Shown piece by piece: positions 8,795 through 18,692 of a DNA stretch of 64,000 nucleotides. The notes beneath the pieces were generated by a model, which did not search any database, had not been told where the DNA came from, and saw nothing but the letters and a program-made list of their open reading frames with translations. Source of the stretch: Vogesella indigofera (GTDB lineage Bacteria > Pseudomonadota > Gammaproteobacteria > Burkholderiales > Chromobacteriaceae). Made by a program: the position numbers and the translations under genes. The stretch lies in contig NZ_RBID01000015.1 in NCBI RefSeq assembly GCF_003633895.1, positions 1 through 64,000 of the forward strand, written 5' to 3'. Numbering within the stretch: position 1 is the first letter of the stretch; each line of letters begins with the position of its first letter.

Positions 8795-10135
8795 ATGAAC
8801 AACTGCAACGACCAATTTGCCGTCAGCGATCTGAATCTCGATGCCCAGTGGATGCCGTTTTCGGCCAACCGCGCGTTCAAGCGTGATCCGCGCATCATCG
8901 TGGGCGCCGAGAACAACTACTTCATCGACGACAAGGGTCGCCGTATCTTCGACAGCCTGTCCGGCCTGTGGACCTGTGGCGCCGGCCACAACCGTCAGGA
9001 GATCCAGGAAGCAGTCGCCCGCCAGCTGGGTACCCTGGACTACGCGCCGGGCTTCCAGTACGGCCACCCGCTGGCCTTCCGCCTGGCCGACAAGATCGCC
9101 GGCCTGATGCCGGACGGCCTCAACCACGTGCTGTTCACCGGCTCCGGCTCCGAATGTGCCGATACCGCGGTGAAGATGGCCAAGGCCTACTGGCGCCTGA
9201 AAGGCCAGCCGAGCAAGACCCGCTTCATCGGCCGCGCCCGTGGCTACCACGGCGTCAACATCGCCGGCACCGCGCTGGGCGGCATCGGCGGCAACCGCAA
9301 GATGTACGGCCAGCTGATGGACGCCGACCACCTGCCGCACACCCTGCAGCCGGGCATGGCGTTCACCAGGGGCATGGCCGAAACCGGCGGCGTGGAGCTG
9401 GCCAACGAGCTGCTGAAGCTGATCGAGCTGCACGACGCCTCCAACATCGCCGCGGTGATCGTGGAGCCGATGTCCGGCTCCGCCGGCGTGATCGTGCCGC
9501 CGCAGGGCTACCTGCAGCGCCTGCGCGAGATCTGCAGCCAGCACGGCATCCTGCTGATTTTCGACGAAGTGATCACCGCCTTTGGCCGCATGGGCAAGTG
9601 GACCGGCGCCGACTACTTCGGCGTCACCCCGGACATCATGAATACCGCCAAGCAGGTGACCAACGGCGCCATTCCGCTGGGCGCGGTAATCGCCTCCAGC
9701 GAGATCTACAACACCTTCATGCAGCAGGGCACGCCCGAGCACATGATCGAGTTCACCCACGGCTACACCTATTCCGGCCACCCGGTGGCCTGCGCCGCCG
9801 GCCTGGCCACGCTGGAGCTGCTGCAGCGCGACCAGCTGATCGAGCAATCCGCCGCGCTGGCACCGGTGTTCGAAGAAAAGCTGCATGCCCTGCGCGGCAG
9901 CAAGCACGTGGTGGACATCCGCAACTGCGGCCTGGCCGGCGCCATCCAGCTGGCCACCCGCGACGGCGACGCCGCCATCCGCCCGTACGAGGCCGGTATC
10001 AAGCTGTGGCAGGCCGGTTTCTACGTGCGCTTCGGTGGCGACACGCTGCAGTTCGGGCCGACCTTCAACACCACTGCGCAGCAACTGGACACCCTGTTCA
10101 ACGCCGTCGGCGACGTGCTGAACCAGACCGCCTGA
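8795..10135 (+). CDS. Beta-alanine--pyruvate aminotransferase (omega-amino acid transaminase)
   Basis: 446 residues from the ATG at 8795, which has AGGGG eight bases upstream; the longer reading frame to 8681 overlaps the MITE and is not credible. Class III aminotransferase fold: W-M-P-F-x-x-N-R-x-F start, the GSGSE phosphate loop, RGYHG, the IFDEVITAFGRMG segment with the PLP-stacking Asp, and the catalytic Lys in TAKQVTNG. Length and motifs match the beta-alanine:pyruvate transaminase (AptA/BauA) group. It converts beta-alanine and pyruvate to malonate semialdehyde and alanine. The next gene, 37 bases on, would oxidise the product. Substrate assignment rests on sequence type and this pairing. 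Confidence 0.9.
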   Translation: MNNCNDQFAVSDLNLDAQWMPFSANRAFKRDPRIIVGAENNYFIDDKGRRIFDSLSGLWTCGAGHNRQEIQEAVARQLGTLDYAPGFQYGHPLAFRLADKIAGLMPDGLNHVLFTGSGSECADTAVKMAKAYWRLKGQPSKTRFIGRARGYHGVNIAGTALGGIGGNRKMYGQLMDADHLPHTLQPGMAFTRGMAETGGVELANELLKLIELHDASNIAAVIVEPMSGSAGVIVPPQGYLQRLREICSQHGILLIFDEVITAFGRMGKWTGADYFGVTPDIMNTAKQVTNGAIPLGAVIASSEIYNTFMQQGTPEHMIEFTHGYTYSGHPVACAAGLATLELLQRDQLIEQSAALAPVFEEKLHALRGSKHVVDIRNCGLAGAIQLATRDGDAAIRPYEAGIKLWQAGFYVRFGGDTLQFGPTFNTTAQQLDTLFNAVGDVLNQTA

Positions 10136-10172
10136 TCGCCAACCGATTTCCCGCATACCGGAGAGTAAAGAC

Positions 10173-11666
10173 ATGACTACCGTCGCCCATCTGATCAATG
10201 GTGAGCTCGTCACCAACGTTGGCCGCACCGCACCGGTGTTCAACCCGTCCATCGGCGAAGCCGTGCGCCAGGTAGCGCTGGCCGACCAGGCCACCATCCA
10301 GTCCGCCATCGACGCGGCCAAGGCGGCGTTTCCGGCCTGGCGCAACACCCCGCCGGCCAAGCGCGCGCAGGTGATGTTCCGCTTCAAGCAGCTACTGGAA
10401 GCCAACCGTGACAAGATCGCCGCCATGATCAGCGAAGAGCACGGCAAGACCATCGAAGACGCGGTCGGCGAGCTGCAGCGCGGCATTGAGAACGTGGAAT
10501 ACGCTTGCGGCGCGCCGGAGCTGCTGAAGGGTGAATACAACCGCAACGTCGGCCCGAATATCGACAGCTGGTCCGACCACCAGCCGCTGGGCGTGGTGGC
10601 CGGCATCACCCCGTTCAACTTCCCGGCCATGGTGCCGCTGTGGATGTACCCGCTGGCCATCGTGTGCGGCAACTGCTTCATCCTGAAGCCGTCCGAACGC
10701 GACCCCAGCTCCACCCTGTTCATTGCCCAGCTGCTGCACGAAGCCGGTCTGCCCAAGGGCGTGATCAACGTGGTGCATGGCGACAAGGCCGCGGTCGACG
10801 CGCTAATCGAGGCGCCGGAAGTGAAGGCGCTGAGCTTTGTCGGCTCCACGCCGATCGCCGAGTACATCTACAGCGAGGGCACCAAGCGCGGCAAGCGCGT
10901 ACAGGCCTTGGGCGGCGCCAAGAACCACGCGGTGGTGCTGCCGGATGCCGACCTCGACAACACCGTCAACGCGCTGATGGGCGCGGCGTATGGTTCCTGC
11001 GGCGAGCGCTGCATGGCGATCTCGGTGGTGGTGGCGGTCGGCGACCAGGTGGCCGACAAGCTGGTGGAAAAACTGGTGCCGAAGATCGCGGCGCTGAAGA
11101 TCGGCGCCGGCACCTCCTGCGGCCTGGACATGGGCCCGCTGGTCACCGGCGCGGCGCGCGACAAGGTGAAGGGCTATATCGACAGCGGCGTGGCGCAGGG
11201 CGCCGAGCTGGTGGTCGATGGCCGCCAGCTGTCGGTGGCCGGTTGCGAATCCGGCTTCTTTGTCGGCGGCACGCTGTTCGACAAGGTCACGCCGGAGATG
11301 AGCATCTATCGCGAGGAAATCTTCGGGCCGGTGCTGTGCATCGTGCGCGTCGGCAGCCTGGAAGCCGCGATGCAGCTGATCAACGATCACGAATACGGCA
11401 ACGGCACCTGCCTGTTCACCCGCGATGGTGAAGCGGCGCGCCTGTTCTGCGACGAGATCGAAGTCGGCATGGTCGGCGTCAACGTGCCGCTGCCGGTGCC
11501 GGTGGCCTACCACAGCTTCGGCGGCTGGAAGCGTTCGCTGTTCGGCGATCTGCATGCCTACGGCCCGGATGGCGTGCGTTTCTACACCAAGCGCAAGACC
11601 ATCACCCAACGTTGGCCGCAACGCGCCAGCCACGAGGCATCGCAGTTCGCGTTTCCTAGCCTGTAA
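10173..11666 (+). CDS. mmsA: CoA-acylating methylmalonate/malonate-semialdehyde dehydrogenase
   Basis: 497 residues. The family pattern is clear: a short N-terminus with I-N-G-E, the N-F-P-A-M-V-P-L-W segment, the nucleotide loop F-V-G-S-T-P, and the catalytic Cys in SCGERCMA. The final G-W-K-R-S-L-F-G-D is diagnostic of MmsA. It oxidises malonate semialdehyde (or methylmalonate semialdehyde) with NAD and CoA to acetyl-CoA or propionyl-CoA plus CO2. It forms an operon with the aminotransferase, so malonate semialdehyde from beta-alanine is the likely substrate. It contains two exact copies of the dispersed motif (10215-10227 and 11608-11620) read in two different codon frames. GAGAG precedes the start. 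Confidence 0.93.
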   Translation: MTTVAHLINGELVTNVGRTAPVFNPSIGEAVRQVALADQATIQSAIDAAKAAFPAWRNTPPAKRAQVMFRFKQLLEANRDKIAAMISEEHGKTIEDAVGELQRGIENVEYACGAPELLKGEYNRNVGPNIDSWSDHQPLGVVAGITPFNFPAMVPLWMYPLAIVCGNCFILKPSERDPSSTLFIAQLLHEAGLPKGVINVVHGDKAAVDALIEAPEVKALSFVGSTPIAEYIYSEGTKRGKRVQALGGAKNHAVVLPDADLDNTVNALMGAAYGSCGERCMAISVVVAVGDQVADKLVEKLVPKIAALKIGAGTSCGLDMGPLVTGAARDKVKGYIDSGVAQGAELVVDGRQLSVAGCESGFFVGGTLFDKVTPEMSIYREEIFGPVLCIVRVGSLEAAMQLINDHEYGNGTCLFTRDGEAARLFCDEIEVGMVGVNVPLPVPVAYHSFGGWKRSLFGDLHAYGPDGVRFYTKRKTITQRWPQRASHEASQFAFPSL

Positions 11667-12053
11667 TGCCGGCTGCCGGCCACACCTGGCCGGCTGGCAC
11701 ACCATGCAACGCGGGCGCTGCACACGCAGCGCCCGCGTTGTCACGTTCGCCCGCGCGTGATCAAGGCCGTGCTCACCGCCTGGGCGCATCGCCACACAAC
11801 CGATCGAGTCTGCAAGACCTTCCCGTCACGAACCGAGATCGTCCATTTTTGGCGGATATTCCCGAGCCGCAGCAGGGTTTGCTTTGCGTAGCCTCGCCCG
11901 GGACAGGTCACTTCGACTGCCCGCTTGGCGGCCTGCTTGAGCACGTTCCCGAACCTGCGCCCAACACAGGAAAAAGCAACCCAGCGGACCAAAACACCCG
12001 GCAAAGAACCCGGGCACCAAGCCCCCTCCCACTACGGGCGGATACACCGCGAC
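11667..12053. other. Intergenic region after mmsA
   Basis: This 387-bp stretch lies between two convergent genes. Apart from the hairpin at 11708-11739 I see no gene, motif or repeat. Confidence 0.5.
11708..11739 (+). terminator. Terminator hairpin after mmsA
   Basis: Perfect 14-base arms (AACGCGGGCGCTGC) with an ACAC loop lie 42 bases past the mmsA stop. The T-tract is poor. Confidence 0.65.
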
Positions 12054-13643
12054 TCACAATGACTTTTCGAAGTGCGCCACCAGCTGTTTCAACGCCTTGG
12101 TGGTTCCCATCAGCTCACCCGCGGCCTGAGCAGTCTGAGCCACGTTATGGGCGTTATTTTCGGTGATGGCACTGACCTTTTCCATATTGTGGGCGACCTC
12201 GGTCGAGGCGCGCGACTGTTGTACCAGCATGGACGCCACATCCTGCGCACTGTTGGCCACGCCCAGACTCGCCTGATCAATCTGTACCAGGCTGGACGAG
12301 GTCGCGCCGATCAGCTCGCTGGCTTGCCTTGTCACCTGGCTGGCGTGGTCAATGGAGGACAAGGCGGCATCAGTGTGCTGTCGGACCTGTCCGATCGAGT
12401 CGCCGATCTCACGGGTACTGTGACTGGTACGCTCGGCCAGTTTGCGCACCTCGTCGGCGACGACGGCAAAACCGCGACCGTGCTCGCCAGCACGAGCCGC
12501 TTCAATGGCCGCGTTAAGTGCCAGCAGGTTGGTCTGATCGGCCACATCCCCGATCAGTTGGCTTATTGAGCCGATGCGCGTCACCGCGCCGTTCAATTGC
12601 TCCAGGGTAGCGCGCACCTCACCAATGGCAGCGAGCATGCTGTCGGTGCTTTGCAAGGTATGCTGCATGTGGGCACTGCCCTGCTGCACCAGCTGGCGGG
12701 CGGTGCTGGCATGATCCGAGCCGGTACGGGTGGTATCGGCAATTTCGCTGACCGAGACGGTCAGTTGCTCCAGTGCGGCGGCGATGTGAGCGATGTCGTT
12801 GCTTTCATCCGATGCCCGCTCCTGCAGGGTGGCGGCCTGGCGGCCGATATTGTCAGCCTCCTGACCGATACTGGCACTGGCGGAGACCACGTCGGCGAGG
12901 ATGGCTCGCAGATTGATGCGGGTTGTTTCCAGTCGCTGCCGTAAGTCGGCACATTCACGTGGTCCCTGGACCGCCACCATCTCCTTGAAATTACCCTCAC
13001 CAAAGCGAAGCAGCGCCGCATTCGCGGCAAGCAGTGTGGCCCGCACTCGTTGTTGCAGCCCAAGTGTGGCAAGGCAGCCAAGCAGGAATGCCAGCAGGAG
13101 CGCACCTTGCTGCCAACTGTTCGGCAACAGCAGGATACTGATGCCGCCAGCCAACAGGGTGACGCTGAAGATCACCAGCTGCAGCATCAGCCAGGATGGG
13201 GTCGTCGTTTGCGCTGTAGATGGAAAGCTGGCCTGCCCGGCGTTGATGGCGCGATACAGCAGCTCGGCTCCCCTGACCTTGTCACGGGCGGGCGTAGAAC
13301 GCACCGACATGTAGCCGATGTGTTGACCGTTTTCACTCAAGGGGGTCACGTAGGCCTCCACCCAGTAAAACGCGCCATTCTTGGCGCGGTTTTTTACCAG
13401 TCCTTGCCAAGGTTGGCCGCGCTTGATGGTGTTCCAGAGATCCAGAAACGCCACCGCCGGCATATCCGGATGGCGTACGATATTGTGCGGCTGACCGATC
13501 AACTCCGCCTCAGTAAAGCCACTGATTTCGACAAAGGCCGGGTTGGCATAGCAAATCCGGCCTTTAAGGTCAGTCTTGGTGACAATGGGACTACGCGGAT
13601 CAAGAAACAACTCCTGCTCGGTGACGGGAAGATTCTGGCGCAT
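12054..13643 (-). CDS. PAS-containing methyl-accepting chemotaxis protein (Aer-like)
   Basis: 529 residues from the ATG at 13643, preceded by AAGGGG; a longer frame to 13733 lacks support. Residues 20-125 are a PAS domain of the Aer type (Asn-Pro-Ala-Phe-x-x-x-Ser-Gly, H-N-x-V-R-H-P-D-M-P, and a W-x-x-x-x-K-N-R-x-K-N-G-x-x-Y-W-V segment). Two hydrophobic helices (about 155-205) anchor it. The rest is a standard chemoreceptor signalling domain with the hairpin tip [19 protein letters not shown]. Aer proteins bind FAD and steer cells by redox state; FAD binding here is inferred. It is a single gene with no che genes nearby. Confidence 0.9.
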   Translation of the reverse strand: MRQNLPVTEQELFLDPRSPIVTKTDLKGRICYANPAFVEISGFTEAELIGQPHNIVRHPDMPAVAFLDLWNTIKRGQPWQGLVKNRAKNGAFYWVEAYVTPLSENGQHIGYMSVRSTPARDKVRGAELLYRAINAGQASFPSTAQTTTPSWLMLQLVIFSVTLLAGGISILLLPNSWQQGALLLAFLLGCLATLGLQQRVRATLLAANAALLRFGEGNFKEMVAVQGPRECADLRQRLETTRINLRAILADVVSASASIGQEADNIGRQAATLQERASDESNDIAHIAAALEQLTVSVSEIADTTRTGSDHASTARQLVQQGSAHMQHTLQSTDSMLAAIGEVRATLEQLNGAVTRIGSISQLIGDVADQTNLLALNAAIEAARAGEHGRGFAVVADEVRKLAERTSHSTREIGDSIGQVRQHTDAALSSIDHASQVTRQASELIGATSSSLVQIDQASLGVANSAQDVASMLVQQSRASTEVAHNMEKVSAITENNAHNVAQTAQAAGELMGTTKALKQLVAHFEKSL

Positions 13644-14108
13644 GGCTACCCCTTCAAGCGTGACTAACGGGACTGATCGCGCCGTCGTGTTGAAGTCAGC
13701 GCCTGATCTACGTTGTATGACACTCGGCTTCACTATTCCAGAAGGTTTTTATGTGGATGTCGTTTTTTCTGTTGAAAGATGTCCACTAGGATTCTGAAGT
13801 TGGCTCAGCCTTCTGCCGCCTCGATTTTGAAGGCGCACCTAGCGCGGGCGCATGACTGGCAAAAGGGCCGCAGCGGCTTGCATCGCCTCAGATTTCACAT
13901 GACGACAGGGAACACAGGCAAAAGCTTGGCACGATAGAACACTTAAGGGACGTCAACCGGACTGGGCAAGGACGAAGCAAGATGTGGCAGTGACAAGCTG
14001 TACCCCAAGGTCAAAATGCGCCTCAGGTTGTCACAGCCCGCGTCTCGGATTTGGTACGCAAATGTCACAACAGCAGTTTGTGATACTCAGGGAAGCCTGA
14101 AAAACAAA
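13644..14108. other. Intergenic region upstream of the PAS chemoreceptor
   Basis: This 465-bp stretch presumably holds the chemoreceptor promoter. I see no gene, hairpin or repeat that stands out. Confidence 0.45.
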
Positions 14109-14146
14109 AAACCCCTGATTCAATTTTTCAATTGAATCAGGGGTTT
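14109..14146 (-). terminator. Strong terminator after the tRNA genes
   Basis: Perfect 17-base arms (AAACCCCTGATTCAATT and its complement) with a 4-base loop, followed on the - strand by a run of six T, G, five T. It ends the initiator tRNA transcript. Confidence 0.9.
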
Positions 14147-14151
14147 ATATG

Positions 14152-14228
<77 letters not shown>

Positions 14229-14298
14229 ACTGAATACTGCAAGTATAGATTGCGCCATGAAAAACAAGTGGCGAACTGCCATTTATATTTCTCAACGC

Positions 14299-14325
14299 AA
14301 AACAGTTTAGTCGCCAAACTGTTTT
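14299..14325. terminator. Hairpin between the two initiator tRNA genes
   Basis: Perfect arms AAAACAGTTT / AAACTGTTTT around a 7-base loop. The T-run is short on either strand, so it may be a weak terminator or a processing stem between the tRNAs. Confidence 0.5.
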
Positions 14326-14333
14326 ATGAATTC

Positions 14334-14410
<77 letters not shown>

Positions 14411-14462
14411 ACTGAGAAAGAGATAGTACCGCGTATATTGCGGTGCGTCAAGCAAAAAGACA

Positions 14463-14485
14463 AAAGCCCTGCAAGGCAGGGCTTT
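14463..14485 (-). terminator. Terminator after the 61-residue gene
   Basis: Arms AAAGCCCTGC / GCAGGGCTTT with a 3-base loop, followed on the - strand by TTTTG and more T. Confidence 0.85.
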
Positions 14486-14505
14486 GATTGTGGCACCACG
14501 CAATG

Positions 14506-14691
14506 TCAGGCGGCGGTCTGTACGTAGGCGTTGCCCGGGTAGACCACACTTTCCAGACCGGCGGAAGTGCGCATCGTCACTTCGTAGCGTCGGCCCAGCG
14601 GCTTGACATTGATCACTTCAAAGCGGATTTCTTCACCGCTGTCGGTTGTTTCCAGGATGCTATGGCCTGGCTCAAGTTGGTTGATTCTCAT
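14506..14691 (-). CDS. Small conserved-looking protein of unknown function (61 aa)
   Basis: 61 residues starting MRINQLEPGH, with an AAAGGA ribosome site at good spacing and its own terminator, so it is very likely a real gene. The sequence alternates charged and hydrophobic residues, suggesting a small beta-barrel, and has no Cys, signal or membrane segment. It starts with a motif like those that place a short beta strand before a Gly turn, and ends in Tyr-Val-Gln-Thr-Ala-Ala. I do not recognise the family. It is transcribed alone between the tRNA genes and metG. Confidence 0.75.
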   Translation of the reverse strand: MRINQLEPGHSILETTDSGEEIRFEVINVKPLGRRYEVTMRTSAGLESVVYPGNAYVQTAA

Positions 14692-14871
14692 GATTTTTCC
14701 TTTTTGTCATTCTTTTTCTGACGATTATCCGGCTTACTGAAACAACATAAGCTCACGCTACGATAACGTGTTTATGTTGCTATTGACTATAGGTAGTTTC
14801 ACGGAGTTCCCGTAGCACTGATCACAGCTTAAGCAGCAATTATGAAAATCTGATGAATCGCCGCCATGAAA

Positions 14872-14896
14872 AATGCCCCGTCGGCGACGGGGCATT
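14872..14896 (-). terminator. Terminator of metG
   Basis: Perfect arms AATGCCCCGTC / GACGGGGCATT around a GGC loop, 28 bases after the metG stop, followed on the - strand by a T-run (ATTTTTCATGG). Confidence 0.9.
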
Positions 14897-14923
14897 GGCA
14901 GCTCTGGCAAACAGGCAAGGCGA

Positions 14924-16984
14924 TCAGCCGATGCGCATGCCCGGTTCGGCGCCGTCGTCGGCGTCCAGCAGGAACAGGCCGGAGTTGTCCTCCGGGCCGG
15001 AGGCGCACACGATCATGCCCTGCGACACGCCGAAGCGCATCTTGCGCTCGGCCAGGTTGGCGACCACGATCACCTTGCGGCCAACCAGCGCTTCCGGCTG
15101 CTGATAGGCGCTGCGGATGCCGGAGAAGATGTTGCGCTGCTCGAAGCCGAGGTCGACGGTGAACTGCAGCAGCTTGTCGGAGCCTTCCACAAAGTTGCAG
15201 GCCAGCACCTTGCCGACGCGCAGGTCCAGCTTGGCGAAGTCGTCGATCTTGATGGTGTCGGCCAATGGTTCGTAGTTGGCCGCGGCGGCCGGTGCTTGTG
15301 TTTCCATGCTTTGCTTGTTCGCCTCGATGAGTTTTTCCACTAGCAACGGATCGATGCGCTGCATCAGGTGCTGGTACGGTTTGATGGTGTGGCCCAGCAG
15401 CAGCTGGTCGGCATCCGCCCACTGCAGCGGCGCCACGTCGAGGAAGGCTTCCACGCCTTCGGCCAGCTTCGGCAGCACCGGCTTCAGGTAGATGGTCAGC
15501 AGGCGGAAGGCGTTGATCAGCACGCTGCACACTTCGTGCAGGCGCGCGTCCTGCCCTTCCTGCTTGGCCAGTTCCCACGGTTTGTTGGCGTCCACATAGC
15601 CATTGACGATGTCGGCAATCGCCATCACCTCGCGCAGCGCCTTGGCATACTCGCGGGCCTCATAGGCGGCGGCGATGTTCTCCGCTTCACCGGCGATGTT
15701 GCCGAGCAGGCGGGTTTCGTCTTCGAGCTTGGCCGCCAGCTGACCACCGAAGCGCTTGCTGATGAAGCCGGCGGCGCGGCTGGCGATGTTGACGAACTTG
15801 CCGACCACGTCCGAGTTGACGCGCGCGACGAAGTCATTGAGGTTGAGGTCGATGTCCTCGATGCGGCCGTTGAGCTTGCCGGCGATGTAGTAGCGCATCC
15901 ATTCCGGATTCAGGCCGCAGTCGAGGTAGGACTTGGCGGTGATGAAGGTGCCGCGCGACTTGGACATCTTGTGGCCGTCCACGGTCAGGAAGCCGTGCGC
16001 GAACACGCCGCTCGGCGCGCGGTAGCCGGCGTATTTCAGCATCGCCGGCCAGAACAGCGCGTGGAAGTAGAGGATGTCCTTGCCGATGAAGTGGTACATC
16101 TCGGTCTTGCTGTCCGGCTTGAACCACGCGTCGAAATCGATGCCGGTGCGATCGCACAGGTTCTTGAAGCTGGCCATGTAGCCGATCGGCGCGTCCAGCC
16201 ACACGTAGAAGTACTTGCCCGGCGCGCCGGGGATCTCGAAGCCGAAGTACGGCGCATCGCGGCTGATGTCCCAGTCCTGCAGCCCGCCTTCGATCCACTC
16301 GTTCATCTTGTTCAGCGACTCGGCCTGCAGGTGGGCCTGGCTGCCGCCGTCACCGCGCAGGCTGCTGCCGCCGGTCCAGTCCTTGAGGAAGTCGGTGCAC
16401 TCGCCGAGGCGGAAGAAGTAGTGCTCGGACGTCTTCAGCACCGGCTTGGCGCCGGATACCGCCGAGTACGGGTTCTTCAGTTCGGTCGGGCTGTAGGTGG
16501 CGCCGCACTTCTCGCAGTTGTCGCCGTACTGGTCGGCCGCGCCGCACTTCGGGCATTCGCCCTTCACGAAGCGGTCCGGCAGGAACATGTTCTTTTCCGG
16601 ATCAAACAGCTGTTCGATGGTGCGGCTGGCGATCTTGTCGTTGGCCTTCAGCGCCAAGTAAACCTGCTCGGAGAACGCCTTGTTTTCCGGACTGTTGGTG
16701 CTGTAGTAGTTGTCGTAACCGATGTGGAAGCCGCTGAAATCGGCCAGATGCTCGGTATTGACGCGCTCGATCAGCTGCTCCGGGGTGATGCCCTGCTTTT
16801 CCGCGGCCAGCATGATCGGGGTGCCGTGGGTGTCATCGGCACAGACGTAGTAGCACTCGTGGCCACGCATCTTCTGGAAGCGCACCCAGACATCGGTCTG
16901 GATGTGTTCAACCATATGACCCAAGTGGATGGCGCCGTTGGCGTACGGCAGTGCGCTGGTAACCAGAATCTGGCGTTTAGTCAT
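14924..16984 (-). CDS. metG: Methionyl-tRNA synthetase
   Basis: 686 residues from the ATG at 16984; an ATG nine bases upstream (16993) is possible but has no room for a ribosome site. Class I synthetase: [13 protein letters not shown] carries the HIGH-type motif, the zinc knuckle has the C-P-K-C ... C-x-x-C-G pattern at about residues 145-165, and KMSKSRG is the KMSKS loop. The C-terminal 110 residues ([12 protein letters not shown]) are the tRNA-binding EMAP/Trbp111 domain that makes the dimer. It charges tRNA-Met for both initiation and elongation, and two initiator tRNA genes lie close by. Confidence 0.97.
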   Translation of the reverse strand: MTKRQILVTSALPYANGAIHLGHMVEHIQTDVWVRFQKMRGHECYYVCADDTHGTPIMLAAEKQGITPEQLIERVNTEHLADFSGFHIGYDNYYSTNSPENKAFSEQVYLALKANDKIASRTIEQLFDPEKNMFLPDRFVKGECPKCGAADQYGDNCEKCGATYSPTELKNPYSAVSGAKPVLKTSEHYFFRLGECTDFLKDWTGGSSLRGDGGSQAHLQAESLNKMNEWIEGGLQDWDISRDAPYFGFEIPGAPGKYFYVWLDAPIGYMASFKNLCDRTGIDFDAWFKPDSKTEMYHFIGKDILYFHALFWPAMLKYAGYRAPSGVFAHGFLTVDGHKMSKSRGTFITAKSYLDCGLNPEWMRYYIAGKLNGRIEDIDLNLNDFVARVNSDVVGKFVNIASRAAGFISKRFGGQLAAKLEDETRLLGNIAGEAENIAAAYEAREYAKALREVMAIADIVNGYVDANKPWELAKQEGQDARLHEVCSVLINAFRLLTIYLKPVLPKLAEGVEAFLDVAPLQWADADQLLLGHTIKPYQHLMQRIDPLLVEKLIEANKQSMETQAPAAAANYEPLADTIKIDDFAKLDLRVGKVLACNFVEGSDKLLQFTVDLGFEQRNIFSGIRSAYQQPEALVGRKVIVVANLAERKMRFGVSQGMIVCASGPEDNSGLFLLDADDGAEPGMRIG

Positions 16985-17029
16985 GAAATGCATCCCGATA
17001 AGCAATACGAAACCGTCGATTATAACGAC

Positions 17030-17064
17030 AAAGGTTGGCCGCAACAGCGTTGCGGCCAACCTTT
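17030..17064. terminator. Inverted pair of the dispersed motif between mdfA and metG
   Basis: AAAGGTTGGCCGCAAC (17030-17045), loop AGC, then the perfect complement (17049-17064). Two exact 13-mers (17031-17043 and 17051-17063) face each other and form a 16-base stem in the 101-base gap between the two genes. It may act as a terminator or insulator, although the T-tract is short. Confidence 0.75.
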
Positions 17065-17085
17065 ATAAACAGTGCGCCCGAAACA

Positions 17086-18327
17086 TCAGGCTGCCTGCGC
17101 CACCGGCGCCGCGCGCAGCTTCATCGCGTGGCGGACCCGCGGCCGCGCCACCAGCACGAACAGCAGCGAGGTCAGCAGCGACATCAGCGCGAAGCCGATC
17201 ATGCCGCCCGCGATATAGGCGTGGCGAAACAGCTCGATGCCGAGCGCGTAGCCGGCCATTGACAGCATGCTCATCGCCGCCGACACCGTGCCCTTGCTCA
17301 CCGTGCTGGCCATCAGCGCGAAGCGGTACAGCACCGCAAACGACAGCCCCTCGCCGAACGCCATCAGGCTCATGCCGGCCACCATATAGATGTGCGGCAC
17401 GCTGCTGAACTGGATGCCGCCCAGCATCAGCGCCAGGCCGCCGACGATGGGCCACATGCCCAGTAGTACCGAGCGCCCCAGCGCCAGGCGCTCGGTGAGC
17501 AACACCAGCGCGAAATTGCCGGCGATCAGGCCGCCGAACACCGGCAGCTGCCACAGGCCGTATTCGACGGTGCTCATGCCAAGGTCTTCCACCAGCAGCA
17601 CCGGCGACAGCGCGATCCAGCCCATCAGCGGCATCGCCAGCAGCGGGATGCACAGCAGCGACAGCACGAAACGGCGGTCGGCGAGCAGCGCCAGGTAGTC
17701 CGCGCCCATGCGGCGCAACGGCGCGCGCGTGCGGCCAACGTTGACCGTTTCCGGCATCTTCCACCACAGCCCGATCAGCGCCAGCAGCGACACGCCGGCG
17801 ATGAACAGGAAGCAGCTGCGCCACGGCGCAAACTCGATCAGTGCGGCGCCGGCCAGCGGGCCGACCATCGGCGCGATCAGCGCCACGTTGGCCATCAGCG
17901 CGGTGACCTTGACCGCGGTCTTCTCCTCGAACGCCTCCTGCACCGCGGCGTAGCCGACGGCATTGATGAAGCACAGCCCGACGCCCTGCAGCACGCGCAG
18001 CGCCATGAACGCCTCGATCGAGGTCACCAGATAGGTGGCCAGACAGGCAACGATGAAATAGACCACCCCGCCCAGCAGCACCGGCCGGCGACCGATGCGG
18101 TCGGACAGCGGCCCGGTCAGCCACGGCATCAGCGCGCCGCCAAGCAGGAAGGCGGTCATCGCCATCGGCACCCACTCGATACCGACGCCGAACTCCTGCA
18201 CCACGCGCAGCATCGCCGGCTGCGCCATGTCGTTGGCGATGTAGACCGCAAATTCAAACAGCACCAGCGCCAGCGGGAACAGCATCCGCGCCGGGGTCAA
18301 ACGGGAAATCTTGGTGAATTCAGACAA
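17086..18327 (-). CDS. mdfA: MdfA-like multidrug/proton antiporter (MFS)
   Basis: 413 residues from a TTG at 18327 with GAGG ten bases upstream; an in-frame TTG at 18351 would add eight residues. Twelve hydrophobic segments are visible. The first helix has Glu and Asp placed as in MdfA (L-F-E-F-A-V-Y-I-A-N-D-M-x-Q-P), the charged pair used for proton and drug coupling. The loop motif GPLSDRIGRRPV follows helix 2, and GYAAVQEAFEE and SKGTVSAAM are also shared with E. coli MdfA. It exports cationic and neutral lipophilic compounds in exchange for protons; the substrates here are unknown. It contains one dispersed motif (17730-17742). Confidence 0.9.
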   Translation of the reverse strand: MSEFTKISRLTPARMLFPLALVLFEFAVYIANDMAQPAMLRVVQEFGVGIEWVPMAMTAFLLGGALMPWLTGPLSDRIGRRPVLLGGVVYFIVACLATYLVTSIEAFMALRVLQGVGLCFINAVGYAAVQEAFEEKTAVKVTALMANVALIAPMVGPLAGAALIEFAPWRSCFLFIAGVSLLALIGLWWKMPETVNVGRTRAPLRRMGADYLALLADRRFVLSLLCIPLLAMPLMGWIALSPVLLVEDLGMSTVEYGLWQLPVFGGLIAGNFALVLLTERLALGRSVLLGMWPIVGGLALMLGGIQFSSVPHIYMVAGMSLMAFGEGLSFAVLYRFALMASTVSKGTVSAAMSMLSMAGYALGIELFRHAYIAGGMIGFALMSLLTSLLFVLVARPRVRHAMKLRAAPVAQAA

Positions 18328-18692
18328 AACATAACCTCGGAAAAACCACAACAGCGCAGTCTGCCGCCCTGCGCCGGTTCAGAAAAAAGGCGTCGATTCT
18401 ACGCCGAATCAGGCACTTGCACCAGCAAATCTGTCTATATCGCCACCATGACAAAAAAGTAAGCGCCACACTGTGCCAAGGTTGGCCGCAGCCACGCCGA
18501 CAGCGGCATGCACGACGCCGGCGCAGCGCTTATCATGACGGCTGCAGCCAAAACGGCGGGCAAGCCTGTTCGCCCGCGGCAAACCCGATTAAAATAGTCG
18601 GCTATTCATCCCGCTCAAGATCACCCATCATGCTTTCCCGACTCGGCAAATTGTTTGGCGTCCATGGCGACGCCGCTTCCCGGACTACTGAC
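18328..18692. other. Divergent promoter region of mdfA and mrp
   Basis: This 365-bp gap holds one exact copy of the dispersed motif and an AT-rich patch with a TAAAAT box at about 18593. The promoters for both genes must be here. Confidence 0.5.
18478..18490 (+). repeat. Dispersed uptake-like motif (GG form)
   Basis: AAGGTTGGCCGCA, preceded by GCC, in the mdfA-mrp gap. Confidence 0.8.

Noticed and set aside
15368-17068. 566-codon + strand open frame
   Set aside because: Shadow of metG, which has all synthetase motifs.
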